DNA from: Gallionella sp.
Lineage (GTDB): Bacteria; Pseudomonadota; Gammaproteobacteria; Burkholderiales; Gallionellaceae
Direction: 5' to 3'
DNA: 64,000 bases
Assembly (NCBI GenBank): GCA_028710525.1
Contig: JAQTTY010000009.1
Span: 64,053 to 128,052 of the forward strand
The notes beneath the pieces are model-generated. The model saw nothing but the letters and a program-made list of their open reading frames with translations. It did no database searches and was not told where the DNA came from. Positions 25,731 through 36,078 of this stretch are shown in pieces; within the stretch, counting starts at the first letter, position 1, and each line of letters begins with the position of its first letter. The translations under genes were made by a program, and so were the position numbers.

Positions 25731-25744
25731 CGCTTTCTGAAATG

Positions 25745-25772
25745 AAAAACGGCAGACCTAGGTCTACCGTTT
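25745..25772. terminator. Hairpin between the exporter operon and aroF
   Basis: AACGGCAGACC/GGTCTACCGTT with one mismatch around TA, between two convergent genes. The flanks are AAAA on one side and TTTCGTTT on the other, so it may serve both directions. Confidence 0.65.
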
Positions 25773-25794
25773 CGTTTGGGTACTGATCTAAAAC

Positions 25795-26811
25795 TTACAG
25801 CGTACGACCAATTGCTTTGGCGATACCGCCCAAGGTGCCCATCAGTTTCTTCAACTCATCCGGCGTCAAAGCCTGATCCGCATCACACCATGCCTCACAT
25901 GGATTTGGATGCATCTCGACCAACAGACCATCCGCACCCGCTGCCACCGCTGCCTGTGACAAGGCAGCTACCATCCAAGCCTTACCACCCGCGTGTGATG
26001 GATCGACGATGACAGGCAAGTGTGTCTCTTTTTTCAGGACAGGAATCGCCGTTACGTCCAACACGTTACGGTAGTAAGTCTCGAAAGTACGGATACCACG
26101 CTCGCAGAAGATGATGTTGTGGTTACCGCCGGCGGCGATATATTCCGCTGCCATCAACCATTCCGAAATCGTCGCTGACATGCCGCGCTTAAGTATGACC
26201 GGCTTGTTGATACGGCCGACTTCTTTGAGCAGGTCGAAGTTCTGCATATTGCGCGTACCAATCTGGATCACGTCTACATCGCGCTCTAAGAACAGGTCGA
26301 GCTGGCGTGCATCCATCAACTCAGTGACGATAGGCAATTTGTACTTGCTGGCCGCGTTGCGGAACATGGTCAGACCATCAGCACCCTTACCTTGGAAAGT
26401 GTACGGGCTGGTACGCGGCTTGAATGCACCACCGCGCATCAAGCGGCAACCTGCTTCGTTTACGTATTGAGCAGACAGATCCATTTGCGACTGAGTTTCG
26501 ACTGAGCAAGGACCGGCGATGACTTGTATCTGATTGCCACCGATGGGGATGCCGCCTACATCGACGATGGTGTTGTTCTTGTGTGACTCACGCGACACGA
26601 TCTTGTACTGTTTGGCGATATGCATGGCTGATTCGACACCAGGCAAGGGGGTGAACATCTCTTCGGTCAAACCACGCTCATCACCGATAGCACCGATCAC
26701 GGTACGTTCGATACCGCGCGAAATATTGGCCTTCAGGCCAGCTGTCTCCAAACGTTTCACCACTGCACCGACTTGATCATCGGTTACGTCTTTACCCATC
26801 ACTATAATCAT
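25795..26811 (-). CDS. aroF: 3-Deoxy-7-phosphoheptulonate synthase, type I-beta
   Basis: First step of the shikimate pathway, condensing PEP and erythrose-4-phosphate. 338 aa. The N-terminal ferredoxin-like regulatory domain (MIIVMGKDVTDDQVGAVVKR, about 1-70) and the barrel motifs IAGPCSVET, MRGGAFKPRTSPY and DPSHAGGK (metal/substrate) mark the Bacillus/Thermotoga-like subtype, not the E. coli AroFGH type. It overlaps hisC by 4 bp (ATGA) and closes the gyrA-to-aroF block. Confidence 0.95.
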   Translation of the reverse strand: MIIVMGKDVTDDQVGAVVKRLETAGLKANISRGIERTVIGAIGDERGLTEEMFTPLPGVESAMHIAKQYKIVSRESHKNNTIVDVGGIPIGGNQIQVIAGPCSVETQSQMDLSAQYVNEAGCRLMRGGAFKPRTSPYTFQGKGADGLTMFRNAASKYKLPIVTELMDARQLDLFLERDVDVIQIGTRNMQNFDLLKEVGRINKPVILKRGMSATISEWLMAAEYIAAGGNHNIIFCERGIRTFETYYRNVLDVTAIPVLKKETHLPVIVDPSHAGGKAWMVAALSQAAVAAGADGLLVEMHPNPCEAWCDADQALTPDELKKLMGTLGGIAKAIGRTL

Positions 26812-27911
26812 TGCTGCTCTCCTAATATCGCTTTCAATGCGGTCAAAAATTTCTCATTCTCATTCTTCAAACCTATGCTCACGCGCAGATAGTCCGGCAT
26901 CGCGTAATTCCAAACCGGACGTACGATTACGCCGGATTCAAGTAAGCGTCGGTAGATACGTGCCGCGTTCACCACATGAAAACTGACGAAGTTGCCATAG
27001 GATGGGATATAGCTCAGCCCCAATCCGGTTAGGCCTACCGTCAGTTGTTCCATGCCGCGGCGGTTGTGTTCAAAAGTCAGTTGTACGAACTCTTGGTCAC
27101 TCAATGCAGCAACGGCTGCAGCCTGTGCCATGCTGTTCACGTTGAATGGCTGTCGTACACGGTTCAACATGTCGATGACTTGCGCGTGTCCCAAGGCATA
27201 ACCTACACGCATCGACGCTAAGCCATAAGCCTTGGAGAAGGTACGCGAGATGATAAGGTTGGGGAATTCACGCAACCAACTCACGCTGTCGTAGCGGCAA
27301 TCTTCTGGCAAATACTCGTTATAAGCCTCGTCCAGCACGACCAAGATATTGGCCGGCAAACCCAGCAAGAAAGCATGTAATTGCGCGCCAGTTAGGAATG
27401 TGCCGGTTGGATTGTTGGGATTGGCGATGAAGATGATCTTGGCACCCTGCGCCACTGCAGCTTTGTGCATCGCAGTCAGATCATGGCCAAAAGACTGCGC
27501 AGGGACGCTGATACCAGTTGCCCCGACTGCTTGGGTAGCAAGTGCATAAACCGCAAAAGCGTGGTCGGAATAGACCGCCTTGTCGCCTACCGTTAGGAAG
27601 GCGCGTGCGGCCAATTCGAGCAGATCGTTGGAACCGTTGCCCAAAACCACTTGGTTGAGTGCCACGCCATAACGCTGTACCAAGGCATCTTTCAGCGCAT
27701 AACCATTACCGTCCGGATACAGACTGATCTCATCGAGCGCATTGCGAGCTGCGGCGATGGCCGACGTGCTCGCACCCAAGGGGTTTTCGTTGGATGCCAA
27801 CTTGACGATGTCAGTGATGCCCAGTTCACGCTCCAGCTCGGAGATGGGTTTACCTGGTTGGTATGGTGCGATGGCACTAATATAGGCCGGAGCTAGTTCG
27901 GAGTAATTCAT
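26808..27911 (-). CDS. hisC: Histidinol-phosphate/aromatic aminotransferase
   Basis: A PLP enzyme of fold type I making histidinol phosphate, and often phenylalanine/tyrosine when placed in aromatic operons as here. 367 aa. Motifs are ASNENPLGAS (about 40), NPNNPTGTF (about 163), DEAYNEY (about 194) and the PLP lysine in RTFSKAYGLASMRVGY (about 223). It lies between pheA and aroF, so a role in prephenate or phenylpyruvate transamination is plausible. It is coupled to aroF by an ATGA overlap. Confidence 0.93.
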   Translation of the reverse strand: MNYSELAPAYISAIAPYQPGKPISELERELGITDIVKLASNENPLGASTSAIAAARNALDEISLYPDGNGYALKDALVQRYGVALNQVVLGNGSNDLLELAARAFLTVGDKAVYSDHAFAVYALATQAVGATGISVPAQSFGHDLTAMHKAAVAQGAKIIFIANPNNPTGTFLTGAQLHAFLLGLPANILVVLDEAYNEYLPEDCRYDSVSWLREFPNLIISRTFSKAYGLASMRVGYALGHAQVIDMLNRVRQPFNVNSMAQAAAVAALSDQEFVQLTFEHNRRGMEQLTVGLTGLGLSYIPSYGNFVSFHVVNAARIYRRLLESGVIVRPVWNYAMPDYLRVSIGLKNENEKFLTALKAILGEQQ

Positions 27912-27928
27912 ATAGCAGGGATATGTGA

Positions 27929-28144
27929 TTAACGGGAAGTCCCGGAAGGTGTTGTAGTCTCTGTTACTTCATGCTCGCGCAGCTTGTTCCGCTCCGCTTC
28001 GTATTGATCATAGTTCAGCTGTTTGGTAGCAGGTTGTGCATGCGGGTTTGCTATTCCTTCGCGCTGTTGCATGCCCTCATATAGATTGCGCGCCGGATCA
28101 GCACAAGCGGTCAACAACAATAGGAGCAGCCAAGCGGACCTCAT
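27929..28144 (-). CDS. Small lipoprotein of unknown function, 71 aa
   Basis: A lipoprotein signal sequence (MRSAWLLLLLLTACADPARN) with lipobox LTAC, cysteine at residue 14 and Asp at +2, which in enterobacteria would favour inner-membrane retention. The short mature part is polar and contains LYEGMQQREGI and YDQYEAERNKLRE. It lies 2 bp after pheA and 17 bp before hisC, so it is cotranscribed with them. I do not recognise a named function. Similar tiny lipoproteins are easily missed in annotation. Confidence 0.75.
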   Translation of the reverse strand: MRSAWLLLLLLTACADPARNLYEGMQQREGIANPHAQPATKQLNYDQYEAERNKLREHEVTETTTPSGTSR

Positions 28145-28146
28145 TA

Positions 28147-29211
28147 TCAGTTGGCTACCGGATAAGAGCCTAGTACTTTGACGAAGGCGGCAAGTTGTTG
28201 CAGCTCGAGCAAGGCAGCAGCCACTTTTGTGTCGCTCTGATGACCGTCAACATCCATGTAGAACACGTACTCCCAAAGGCCAGCACGCGCTGGGCGCGAT
28301 TCCAGCTTAGTCATAGATACACCATGCCTAGCCAAAGGTGCCAACAGTTCATGCACCGCTCCGGGGCGGTTCGGGGCCGATAATACCAGCGAGGTCTTAT
28401 CCTTGCCGGATGGAGATACATGTTGTTTGCCCAATACCAAGAAGCGTGTGGTGTTACGCGCATCGTCCTCGATGTTCTCTACACACAGGGATAAGCCAAA
28501 ATGCGCAGCGGCCTGACTACCTGCAATGGCTGCACTATTTGGATTCTCTGCCGCTAATCGAGCCGCTTCGGCGTTGCTGGATGCAGGCACGCGCGCAGCA
28601 TGAGGCAGGTGTGTGTTTAGCCAGCCCTGACATTGACCCAGTGATTGCGGATGTGAATACACGGTCTTGATGGTACTCAGTTCACAATGTTGTGCCAGCA
28701 GACATTGATGTATCGCCAGTTTCACTTCGCCACAGATCTGCAGACTGCTTTGCATCAATAGATCTAGAGTACGACCTACGGCACCCTCAGTGGAATTCTC
28801 TACGGGTGCCACGCCATAATTCACTGCACCAGATTCCACAGCACGGAATACATCATCGATGTTGGCACAAGGATTACCCTGTACCGCACTGCCGAAGCGT
28901 TTCATCGCAGCCGCCTCGGAGAATGTCCCTTCTGGCCCCAGATAAGCGACCGCCAGAGGCGACTCTAGCGCACGACATTGCGACATCACCTCAGTGAACA
29001 AGGCCGCGATTGCGTCATTACTTAAAGGACCGTGGTTATTGCCCTGCAAACGTGCCAGCACCTGTGCCTCACGCTCAGGACGCAGTACTACACCGTTCTC
29101 TTTAAGATGGCCTATCTGTTGCGCGAGCTTGGCGCGCTGATTCAGCATCTGCAACATCTCATTATCGAGGCGATCGATCTCGTCGCGGCATTTCTTCAAA
29201 TTTTCACTCAT
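28147..29211 (-). CDS. pheA: Bifunctional chorismate mutase/prephenate dehydratase
   Basis: Converts chorismate via prephenate to phenylpyruvate. 354 aa. An AroQ-type chorismate mutase comes first (about 1-85, CRDEIDRLDNEMLQMLNQRA), then prephenate dehydratase (AYLGPEGTFSEAAAM, and NTTRFLVLG with the catalytic Thr), then an ACT domain (KTSLVLSAPNRPGAVHELL, LESRPARAGLWEYVF) that gives phenylalanine feedback. The start overlaps the serA stop (ATGA). Confidence 0.96.
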   Translation of the reverse strand: MSENLKKCRDEIDRLDNEMLQMLNQRAKLAQQIGHLKENGVVLRPEREAQVLARLQGNNHGPLSNDAIAALFTEVMSQCRALESPLAVAYLGPEGTFSEAAAMKRFGSAVQGNPCANIDDVFRAVESGAVNYGVAPVENSTEGAVGRTLDLLMQSSLQICGEVKLAIHQCLLAQHCELSTIKTVYSHPQSLGQCQGWLNTHLPHAARVPASSNAEAARLAAENPNSAAIAGSQAAAHFGLSLCVENIEDDARNTTRFLVLGKQHVSPSGKDKTSLVLSAPNRPGAVHELLAPLARHGVSMTKLESRPARAGLWEYVFYMDVDGHQSDTKVAAALLELQQLAAFVKVLGSYPVAN

Positions 29212-30398
29212 ACAGCCTCAAGCAATGGCAGATCACGCACCATCAATACGCCGGGTATGGCGGAAAGGTGTGCGACCAGTTGTGCGGGAAGTTCGGTGTC
29301 GGTATCCACCAAGGTATACGCCATATCACCGCGGGACTTATTCATCATATTGCTGATATTGATACCTGCTTGCGCCAGCGCGGTAGATATCTGACCCAGC
29401 ATATTGGGTACATTACTGTTGGCGATGGCCAGACGGAAACGCGACTCGCGCGGCATCACCAAATTAGGGAAGTTGACGGTGTTAGTGATATTGCCGTGTT
29501 CCAAATACTCACGCATCTGGTCCACCACCATTACCGAGCAGTTATCCTCCGCTTCCTCAGTGGAGGCTCCCAGATGCGGCAAAGTCACCACATGGTCTTG
29601 CCCCTGCAAAGCTTGTGCTGGGAAATCACATATGTAGTAACGCAGATGCTTGCTTGCCAACCCTGCTAACACTGCCTCGTTATCCACGATGGGCGCTCGC
29701 GAGAAATTCAATAGCACACTGCCTGTACGCATCGTTTTGATTCGTTGTTCATTGATCAGACCGCGCGTGGCATCTAATAAGGGCACGTGTAGAGTGACAA
29801 AATCACTATGTTTAAGCAGTTCTTCTATGCTCTGCGCCTTTTTTACTTGGGAAGAAAGACTCCAAGCCGCTTCCACGGTGATCTCGGGGTCGTAACCGTA
29901 GACACGCATACCCAAGCCGAGAGCAGTATCGGCAACCAGTCTACCGATTGCACCCAAACCGATGATGCCCAGACTACGGCCGCGCAACTCTATACCCGCA
30001 AACTGTTTTTTGCCGTCCTCGACCAACTTGTGCAGCACCTCATCATCGCCCAGTAGGCCGGAGGTAAATCTCAGTGCAGGGCTGATATTGCGTGCTGCCA
30101 GCAACATGGCCGCGATGACCAACTCCTTGACCGCATTGGCATTAGCACCCGCCGCATTGAACACTGGGATGCCTCTGGCACTCATCTGTGCAACTGGGAT
30201 GTTATTGGTACCTGCACCTGCTCTGCCGATAGCTTTTACGCTGGCGGGGATATCCATATCGTGCATCACATGAGAACGTACCAAGAACGCATCCGGCATT
30301 TCCATGTCGTTGCCAACCTGATACATAGCCGCGGGGAAACGTTTCAGCCCGTGGGCTGAGATCTTGTTCAGTGTCTGGATGCGATAGGTATGCGTCAT
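29208..30398 (-). CDS. serA: D-3-phosphoglycerate dehydrogenase
   Basis: Oxidises 3-phosphoglycerate to 3-phosphohydroxypyruvate, the first step of serine synthesis. 396 aa: substrate and NAD domains (GRAGAGTNNIP; GLGAIGRLVADTALGLGMRV), the catalytic Glu/His region (LPHLGASTEEAEDNCS) and a C-terminal ACT domain (about 320-396). It lacks the extra intervening domain of long SerA forms. It lies between serC and pheA, with 3 bp to serC, so serine steps 1 and 2 are cotranscribed. Confidence 0.95.
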   Translation of the reverse strand: MTHTYRIQTLNKISAHGLKRFPAAMYQVGNDMEMPDAFLVRSHVMHDMDIPASVKAIGRAGAGTNNIPVAQMSARGIPVFNAAGANANAVKELVIAAMLLAARNISPALRFTSGLLGDDEVLHKLVEDGKKQFAGIELRGRSLGIIGLGAIGRLVADTALGLGMRVYGYDPEITVEAAWSLSSQVKKAQSIEELLKHSDFVTLHVPLLDATRGLINEQRIKTMRTGSVLLNFSRAPIVDNEAVLAGLASKHLRYYICDFPAQALQGQDHVVTLPHLGASTEEAEDNCSVMVVDQMREYLEHGNITNTVNFPNLVMPRESRFRLAIANSNVPNMLGQISTALAQAGINISNMMNKSRGDMAYTLVDTDTELPAQLVAHLSAIPGVLMVRDLPLLEAV

Positions 30399-30401
30399 AG
30401 T

Positions 30402-31484
30402 TCAGCCGTGGTTAGCTGCAAACTCGCCCATGAATGACACTAAGGCTTGCACGCCCTCATAGGGCATAGCGTTATAGATAGAGGCGCGCATGCCGCCGAC
30501 CGAACGGTGCCCCTTCAATTGCAACAAGCCGCGGGCATCCGCCTGTTTGAGGAACTCGCCATCCAGCGCCGAATCTTTCAGGGTGAACGGCACGTTCATG
30601 CGGGAACGATCAGCCTTGGCTACTGGGCAATGGTAGAAACCATTACTGTTATCTATCGCTGCATACAACAACTCAGCCTTGGCGATGTTGTGACGCTCCA
30701 TCACGCCAATACCGCCGTTGCGTTTCAACCAGCTAAATACCAATCCAGCCATATAGATGCCAAAGGTGGGTGGCGTGTTGTACATAGACTCGCCATCGGC
30801 ATGCACCTTGTAATCCATCATGGTGGGTAGACGTGGGTCAGCATGACCGACCAAATCGTCTCTGACGATAACCAAGGTCAGTCCAGCGGGACCGATGTTC
30901 TTTTGTGCGCCTGCATAGATAAGTCCATATTTCCATACGTCAATGGGGCGTGACAGGATATTGGAGGACATGTCAGCAACCAAAGGCACATCACCCGTAT
31001 TGGGCACCCAGTTGAACTCCACACCACCTATGGTCTCGTTGGGTGTGTAATGCACATAGGCTGCATCTTTATCCAGCTTCCAAGTATCGAAGGTCGGTAC
31101 GTAAGTGCATTTCTTATCTGAGTTATCCGCTACCACGTTCACATGGCTGAACTTCTTCGCTTCTGCGATCGCTTTCTTGGACCACTCGCCAGTGTTGACG
31201 TAATCAACCGAAAGTTTGCCGCGCAACAGATTGAGCGGAATCATAGAAAACTGCAGATGCGCTCCGCCTTGCAGGAACAGCACTTTGTAATTGTCCGGTA
31301 TCGCCATCAGTTCACGCAGATCAGCTTCTGCTTGAGCGGCGATACTGATGAATTCTTTGCCGCGATGGGACATTTCCATCACCGACATCCCACTACCGTG
31401 CCAATCCAGCATCTCGGCTTGAGCTTGCAATAACACTTCTCTGGGCAATACCGCTGGACCTGCGCTAAAGTTATAGATAGTCAT
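30402..31484 (-). CDS. serC: Phosphoserine aminotransferase
   Basis: A PLP enzyme making phosphoserine from phosphohydroxypyruvate; also used in pyridoxal synthesis. 360 aa. The N-terminus [15 protein letters not shown] is diagnostic, with [17 protein letters not shown] (about 69) and the PLP lysine in [13 protein letters not shown] (about 196). It lies 97 bp downstream of gyrA. This gap is AT-rich and could carry a promoter. Confidence 0.97.
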   Translation of the reverse strand: MTIYNFSAGPAVLPREVLLQAQAEMLDWHGSGMSVMEMSHRGKEFISIAAQAEADLRELMAIPDNYKVLFLQGGAHLQFSMIPLNLLRGKLSVDYVNTGEWSKKAIAEAKKFSHVNVVADNSDKKCTYVPTFDTWKLDKDAAYVHYTPNETIGGVEFNWVPNTGDVPLVADMSSNILSRPIDVWKYGLIYAGAQKNIGPAGLTLVIVRDDLVGHADPRLPTMMDYKVHADGESMYNTPPTFGIYMAGLVFSWLKRNGGIGVMERHNIAKAELLYAAIDNSNGFYHCPVAKADRSRMNVPFTLKDSALDGEFLKQADARGLLQLKGHRSVGGMRASIYNAMPYEGVQALVSFMGEFAANHG

Positions 31485-31581
31485 TTAAGATGCCTTTATA
31501 AATAGATGGTTAATGCCGATTGTTAAAGTTATTTTTAATATTGTGGCGTGCCTATAAGGGCCTTAGATGCACGCTGTAAAA

Positions 31582-34143
31582 TTACTCTTCCGCTTGTGTG
31601 TCGTCTTCAGGGTCTGCGATGCGACTCAGGCTGACCAATTTGTCACCCTTCTCCACGCTCATCAGCGTCACGCCTTGAGTAGTACGCCCCATCTCACGGA
31701 TCTCACTTACGCGAGTACGTATCAGTACACCGCTGGAACCGATGAGCATGATTTCGTCTTCCGGCTTGACCAAGGTCGCAGCAACGACCTTGCCGTTACG
31801 CTCAGAAGTCTGGATAGCGATCATGCCTTGCGTACCACGACCATGACGGGTGTATTCGACGATAGGACTGCGCTTGCCGTAACCATTTTCGGTAGCGGTC
31901 AAGACACTCTGCTCTTCATCTTCTGCAACCAGTAAAGAGATGACCTGGTTGTCTTTGGCTAATTTCATGCCGCGTACACCGCGCGAGGCGCGTCCGGTGG
32001 CACGTACATCTTCTTCGTCAAAGCGAACTGCCTTGCCGCCATCGGAGAACAACATCACATCATGTTTACCGTCGGTGAGCGCAACGCCAACCAAGAAGTC
32101 GCCTTCGTCCAAATTGATGGCGATGATGCCGCGCTTCATAGGACGGGAGAAGTCGACCAGCGGTGTCTTCTTAACCGTACCCTGTGCGGTGGCAAAGAAT
32201 ACGTATTTGTCTTCGCTAAACTCGACCACTGGCAAAATAGCATTGATCTTCTCGCCCGCTTCCAGTTGCAGCAGATTGACGATAGGACGACCGCGTGAAG
32301 CACGACTACCTTGTGGCAACTCATAGACCTTGAGCCAATAGACGCTCCCCATATTGGAGAAGCACAAGATGCTGTTATGGGTATTGGCGATGAAAAGATT
32401 GTCGATGAAATCGTCATCCTTAGTTGCTGTCGCCTGCTTGCCACGGCCACCACGTTTCTGTGCACGGTACTCATCCAGTGCTTGCGCCTTCATATAACCA
32501 CTGTGCGATAGCGTGACCACCACGTCTTCCGGTGCGATCAGGTCTTCCATGCTCATGTCATGTGTATGGGTGATGATCTCACTGCGGCGCTTGTCGCCAA
32601 ACTGTGCTTTCACCGCTGCTAATTCATCAGCAATGATCTGCGTCACGCGCACTGGCTTAGCCAAGATATCGAGCAGGTCGGTGATCTTATCCATCACATC
32701 GCGGTATTCACCTACGATTTTGTCTTGCTCCAAACCTGTCAAACGTTGCAGACGCAATTCCAAGATAGCTTGCGCTTGTGCATCAGATAGATGGTAGCCA
32801 CGTGCGCTTCCCTCACCAGTCAGACCAAACTCTGGCAACAGACCGTCTGGACGCGACGCGTCACTGACACGCGACAGCAGATCCTCAACCAAAGAAGAAC
32901 GCCAGCTGCGCTCCATCAAACCGCGCTTCGCATCGGCTGGAGAAGGAGCGGCCTTGATCAGCGCGATGATCTCGTCCACATTGGACAAAGCCACAGCCAG
33001 ACCTTCCAATACATGGCCGCGCTCACGCGCCTTGCGCAGTTCGAAGATGGTACGACGTGTCACGACTTCGCGACGGTGACGCAGGAACGCGTCTATGATC
33101 TGCTTCAAATTCAATAATTTAGGCTGGCCATCAATAATGGCGACCATATTGATACCAAAGCTATCTTGCAACTGAGTATCTTTGTACAGCTTGTTCAGAA
33201 TGACGTCAGCGTTCTCGCCGCGCTTCAACTCTATGACCGCACGCATACCAGATTTATCGGACTCGTCGCGAATCTCAGAAATACCTTCGAGACGTTTTTC
33301 GCGTACCAGCTCACCGATCTTGATCAGCAGGTTTGCCTTGTTCACTTGATACGGTAGCTCATCGATGATGATGGCTTCGCGATCTTTGCTGATATCCTCA
33401 AAGTGGGTGCGACCGCGCATGATGACGCGACCACGACCGGTACGGTAACCCTCTTTTACGCCAGCCAAACCATAGATGAAGCCAGCAGTCGGGAAGTCAG
33501 GCGCGGGTATGTATTCAATCAATTCATCCACACTCAACTCAGGGTTGGCCAGCAAGGCCAAGCAGGCATCCACAACCTCATTCAAATTGTGAGGCGGGAT
33601 ATTGGTCGCCATACCTACCGCGATACCTGACGAGCCATTGACTAAAAGATTGGGGAAGCGCGAAGGGAACACCAGCGGCTCGTGTTCGGATCCGTCGTAG
33701 TTAGGTCCGAAGTCAACCGTCTCTTTATCTAGGTCGGCCAGCAGTTCGTGAGCAATGCGCTCCATACGGATCTCGGTATAACGCATCGCCGCCGCGTTAT
33801 CGCCGTCCACCGAACCGAAGTTACCCTGCCCATCCACCAAGGTGTAACGCAGCGAGAAAGGCTGGGCCATACGAACGATGGTGTCGTATACCGCAGTGTC
33901 TCCATGCGGGTGGTATTTACCGATCACGTCGCCGACGATACGCGCTGACTTCTTATACGCGCGGTTCCAATCGTTGGACAGTTCGTGCATCGCAAACAAG
34001 ACACGTCGGTGTACTGGCTTCAAACCGTCACGCACATCCGGCAAAGCGCGCCCGATGATGACGCTCATGGCATAGTCCAAATAGGACTTGCGCATCTCTT
34101 CTTCTAGGCTGACGGGGAGTGTTTCTTTCGCGAATTGAGTCAT
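31582..34143 (-). CDS. gyrA: DNA gyrase subunit A
   Basis: The cleavage-religation subunit of gyrase. 853 aa. The active-site tyrosine is Y122 in [11 protein letters not shown]. The quinolone-determining region reads [11 protein letters not shown] with T83 and D87. Thr at 83 is a natural alternative to Ser in many proteobacteria. The C-terminal domain carries the GyrA-box-like motif [20 protein letters not shown] and the beta-pinwheel repeats. It is divergent from ubiG (162-bp gap) and heads the leftward serC-serA-pheA-hisC-aroF block. Confidence 0.98.
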   Translation of the reverse strand: MTQFAKETLPVSLEEEMRKSYLDYAMSVIIGRALPDVRDGLKPVHRRVLFAMHELSNDWNRAYKKSARIVGDVIGKYHPHGDTAVYDTIVRMAQPFSLRYTLVDGQGNFGSVDGDNAAAMRYTEIRMERIAHELLADLDKETVDFGPNYDGSEHEPLVFPSRFPNLLVNGSSGIAVGMATNIPPHNLNEVVDACLALLANPELSVDELIEYIPAPDFPTAGFIYGLAGVKEGYRTGRGRVIMRGRTHFEDISKDREAIIIDELPYQVNKANLLIKIGELVREKRLEGISEIRDESDKSGMRAVIELKRGENADVILNKLYKDTQLQDSFGINMVAIIDGQPKLLNLKQIIDAFLRHRREVVTRRTIFELRKARERGHVLEGLAVALSNVDEIIALIKAAPSPADAKRGLMERSWRSSLVEDLLSRVSDASRPDGLLPEFGLTGEGSARGYHLSDAQAQAILELRLQRLTGLEQDKIVGEYRDVMDKITDLLDILAKPVRVTQIIADELAAVKAQFGDKRRSEIITHTHDMSMEDLIAPEDVVVTLSHSGYMKAQALDEYRAQKRGGRGKQATATKDDDFIDNLFIANTHNSILCFSNMGSVYWLKVYELPQGSRASRGRPIVNLLQLEAGEKINAILPVVEFSEDKYVFFATAQGTVKKTPLVDFSRPMKRGIIAINLDEGDFLVGVALTDGKHDVMLFSDGGKAVRFDEEDVRATGRASRGVRGMKLAKDNQVISLLVAEDEEQSVLTATENGYGKRSPIVEYTRHGRGTQGMIAIQTSERNGKVVAATLVKPEDEIMLIGSSGVLIRTRVSEIREMGRTTQGVTLMSVEKGDKLVSLSRIADPEDDTQAEE

Positions 34144-34305
34144 GGGTATAGGCAGGTGGTTTAGGCTAAAAAACAGCTTGTGAGTTTACCACAGCCACAC
34201 AGGCACGAACTACCCCTGCTATAGGCCAAATCATTCGTCAGTATTTGGCGCAAACCCTCAAGATTTGCTAAAGTCGCGGCCTTATTCCAAAGTCCAATCG
34301 CCGCC

Positions 34306-35007
34306 ATGTCCAACGCTGATCCCATCGAAATCGAAAAATTCTCCCAACTCGCGCACAAATGGTGGGATCCACATAGTGAATTCAAGCCCTTGCATGAGAT
34401 TAACCCGCTGCGCTTGGCTTATATCGATCGCAATGCAGGACTGAGCGGCAAGACGGTACTGGATGTTGGTTGCGGTGGTGGAATCCTGTCCGAGAGTATG
34501 GCCAGAACAGGCGCGCAGGTAACCGGCATCGATCTATCTGATAAAGCTTTGCAGGTCGCCAAACTGCATCTACTGGAAAGCGGTCAGCAGGTCGATTACC
34601 GCAAAGTTCCAGTAGAGACCTTAGCGGATGAACTTCCTGCCCATTACGACGTGGTCACCTGTCTAGAGATGTTGGAACATGTACCGGATCCTGCCAGTGT
34701 CATCGCGGCTTGTGCCAAACTGGTCAAACCCGGCGGTTGGGTGTTCTTCTCCACACTGAATCGCAATCCCAAGTCTTATCTGCTCGCCATCATAGGTGCG
34801 GAATATGTGCTTAATATGCTGCCTCGCGGCACGCATGACTACGCCAAGTTCCTCAAGCCGTCCGAATTGGCACAAGCCTGTCGTAATGCAGAACTCAATG
34901 TCGTCGATCTGATTGGCATGAGTTACAACCCCATCAGCAAGGTCTATTCCCTAGGTAAGGATACCGACGTCAACTATATGATCGCCTGCCGCAGGGAAGC
35001 AGAGTGA
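34306..35007 (+). CDS. ubiG: Ubiquinone biosynthesis O-methyltransferase
   Basis: Carries out both O-methylations in ubiquinone synthesis, at the inner membrane. 233 aa. The N-terminal [20 protein letters not shown] and SAM motif [16 protein letters not shown] are typical of UbiG, as is [17 protein letters not shown] near 165. It overlaps gph by 4 bp. The arrangement gyrA / ubiG-gph is common in betaproteobacteria. Confidence 0.96.
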   Translation: MSNADPIEIEKFSQLAHKWWDPHSEFKPLHEINPLRLAYIDRNAGLSGKTVLDVGCGGGILSESMARTGAQVTGIDLSDKALQVAKLHLLESGQQVDYRKVPVETLADELPAHYDVVTCLEMLEHVPDPASVIAACAKLVKPGGWVFFSTLNRNPKSYLLAIIGAEYVLNMLPRGTHDYAKFLKPSELAQACRNAELNVVDLIGMSYNPISKVYSLGKDTDVNYMIACRREAE

Positions 35008-35657
35008 TACGCGCCGTCCTGTTCGATCTGGACGGCACCTTCGCCGATACGGCACCAGACTTGGCTGCCGCGCTCAACCATGTACGCGCCACCCGTGACC
35101 TGCCCCCACTCCCCTTGCAAGTGCTACGCCCACAGGCTTCGCATGGTTCTGCTGGATTGCTTAAGACCGGTATGGGTGTGACACCTGAGTCCCCAGACTT
35201 CCAAGCATTGCGTGACATTTTTCTAGCGCACTACACCGATAACATCTGCGTGCATACCAAGCTTTTCGTAGGAATGGCCGAGCTGATTTCGACACTTGAG
35301 TTGCGCGACATCACTTGGGGCATTGTTACCAATAAGCCACATCGCTTTACTGTTCCGCTTATGCAAGCGCTGGGTTATGCAGAACGTGCCGCCTGTCTAA
35401 TCAGCGGCGATACTTGCGCTCATGCAAAACCGCATCCAGAACCAATGTTGAAAGCCTGTGAGAGCATCAAGGTCACACCTAGCCAGTGTCTATATATAGG
35501 TGATGACAAGCGAGATATGGATGCAGCTAATGCAGTAGGCATGCGCGGCATCATCGCCAACTATGGCTATGTCAGCGACGATGTATCGATCACGAACTGG
35601 CAAGCCCATGGCAGCATCGATACGCCACTAGCATTGCTGAACTATTTGGAGAAATAA
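35004..35657 (+). CDS. gph: Phosphoglycolate phosphatase-type HAD hydrolase
   Basis: Hydrolyses 2-phosphoglycolate or a related small phosphate. 217 aa. The HAD motifs are [15 protein letters not shown] (nucleophile Asp at about 8), II VTNKP, III Lys in HAKPHPEPM, and [14 protein letters not shown]. The alpha-helical cap lies between I and II. It follows ubiG with an ATGA overlap. Some UbiG-linked HAD proteins act on N-acetylmuramate phosphate, so the exact substrate is open. Confidence 0.88.
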   Translation: MIRAVLFDLDGTFADTAPDLAAALNHVRATRDLPPLPLQVLRPQASHGSAGLLKTGMGVTPESPDFQALRDIFLAHYTDNICVHTKLFVGMAELISTLELRDITWGIVTNKPHRFTVPLMQALGYAERAACLISGDTCAHAKPHPEPMLKACESIKVTPSQCLYIGDDKRDMDAANAVGMRGIIANYGYVSDDVSITNWQAHGSIDTPLALLNYLEK

Positions 35658-35683
35658 GCGATTTTCAGAGGGTGGAAAGTCAA

Positions 35684-35716
35684 TGAGCCCCGGAATCATT
35701 ATCATCCGGGGCTCAT
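35684..35716. terminator. Long hairpin between gph and ssrA
   Basis: A perfect 11-bp stem ATGAGCCCCGG/CCGGGGCTCAT with a 12-nt loop. There is no good T-run on either side. It sits between two converging genes and probably ends or protects one or both transcripts. Its AGCCCCGG arm can also pair with CCGGGGCT inside the tmRNA (35747-35754). Confidence 0.6.
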
Positions 35717-36002
35717 CTAGTTGTATTGTATGACAAGGCCACAACAGCCCCGGCTTACGGTTTTTTAGGCCGCTAAAGCGTAGTTTTCATCGTTTGCATT
35801 TACATGCTTGCTTCATTTACGTCGATCGCCTGACGTGTCGCCCCAAAACCTATCTGCTCACTGTCGAAGCCATGTCTGGCCCATCAGAAACGCTCTAAAT
35901 ATCAGAACTCTTCTGGTGGACCAGGGCGGAATTGAACCGCCGTCCAACAAGCCCTTAATGAATCGGAGTTTTCGCAGACCGAAATCTGCTCACAACAATA
36001 CT
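35700..36002 (-). ncRNA. ssrA: tmRNA, circularly permuted two-piece form
   Basis: Rescues stalled ribosomes. The minus strand first gives the acceptor piece: a GCAGA/TCTGC hairpin (about 35972-35990), then the T-arm GGCGGTTCAATTCCGCC and CTGGTCCACCA, with CCA ending at 35914. After a 31-nt spacer the coding piece starts at 35882 with GGGCCAG, which pairs over 7 bp (one G-U) with CTGGTCC. D-loop-like GGCTTCGACAG follows. The tag frame runs 35797-35765: GCA AAC GAT GAA AAC TAC GCT TTA GCG GCC TAA, giving ANDENYALAA. So the 3' acceptor half is encoded upstream of the 5' half, as in the permuted ssrA known in some betaproteobacteria. A -10-like TAGAAT is at 36012-36007. The outer ends are approximate. 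Confidence 0.93.
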
Positions 36003-36078
36003 GAGAATTCTAACATAGCTACTTGTTGATTAGCGACACTCCTTCCGACGACCGTTTCGATTTACTGCTGTTGATTGA

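Noticed and set aside
31582-34143. T83 in GyrA as a quinolone-resistance mutation
   Set aside because: Thr at this position is natural in many proteobacteria; no susceptible reference for this species is available.
25795-34143. Absence of tyrA, aroA, cmk and rpsA as a sign of a rearranged operon
   Set aside because: These genes commonly lie beyond ihfB in related genomes and may be just outside the window, so nothing can be concluded.
35914-35950. T-arm with CCA looked like a tRNA gene
   Set aside because: No anticodon or D arm lies upstream; pairing with GGGCCAG at 35882 and the tag frame show it is the acceptor half of permuted tmRNA.
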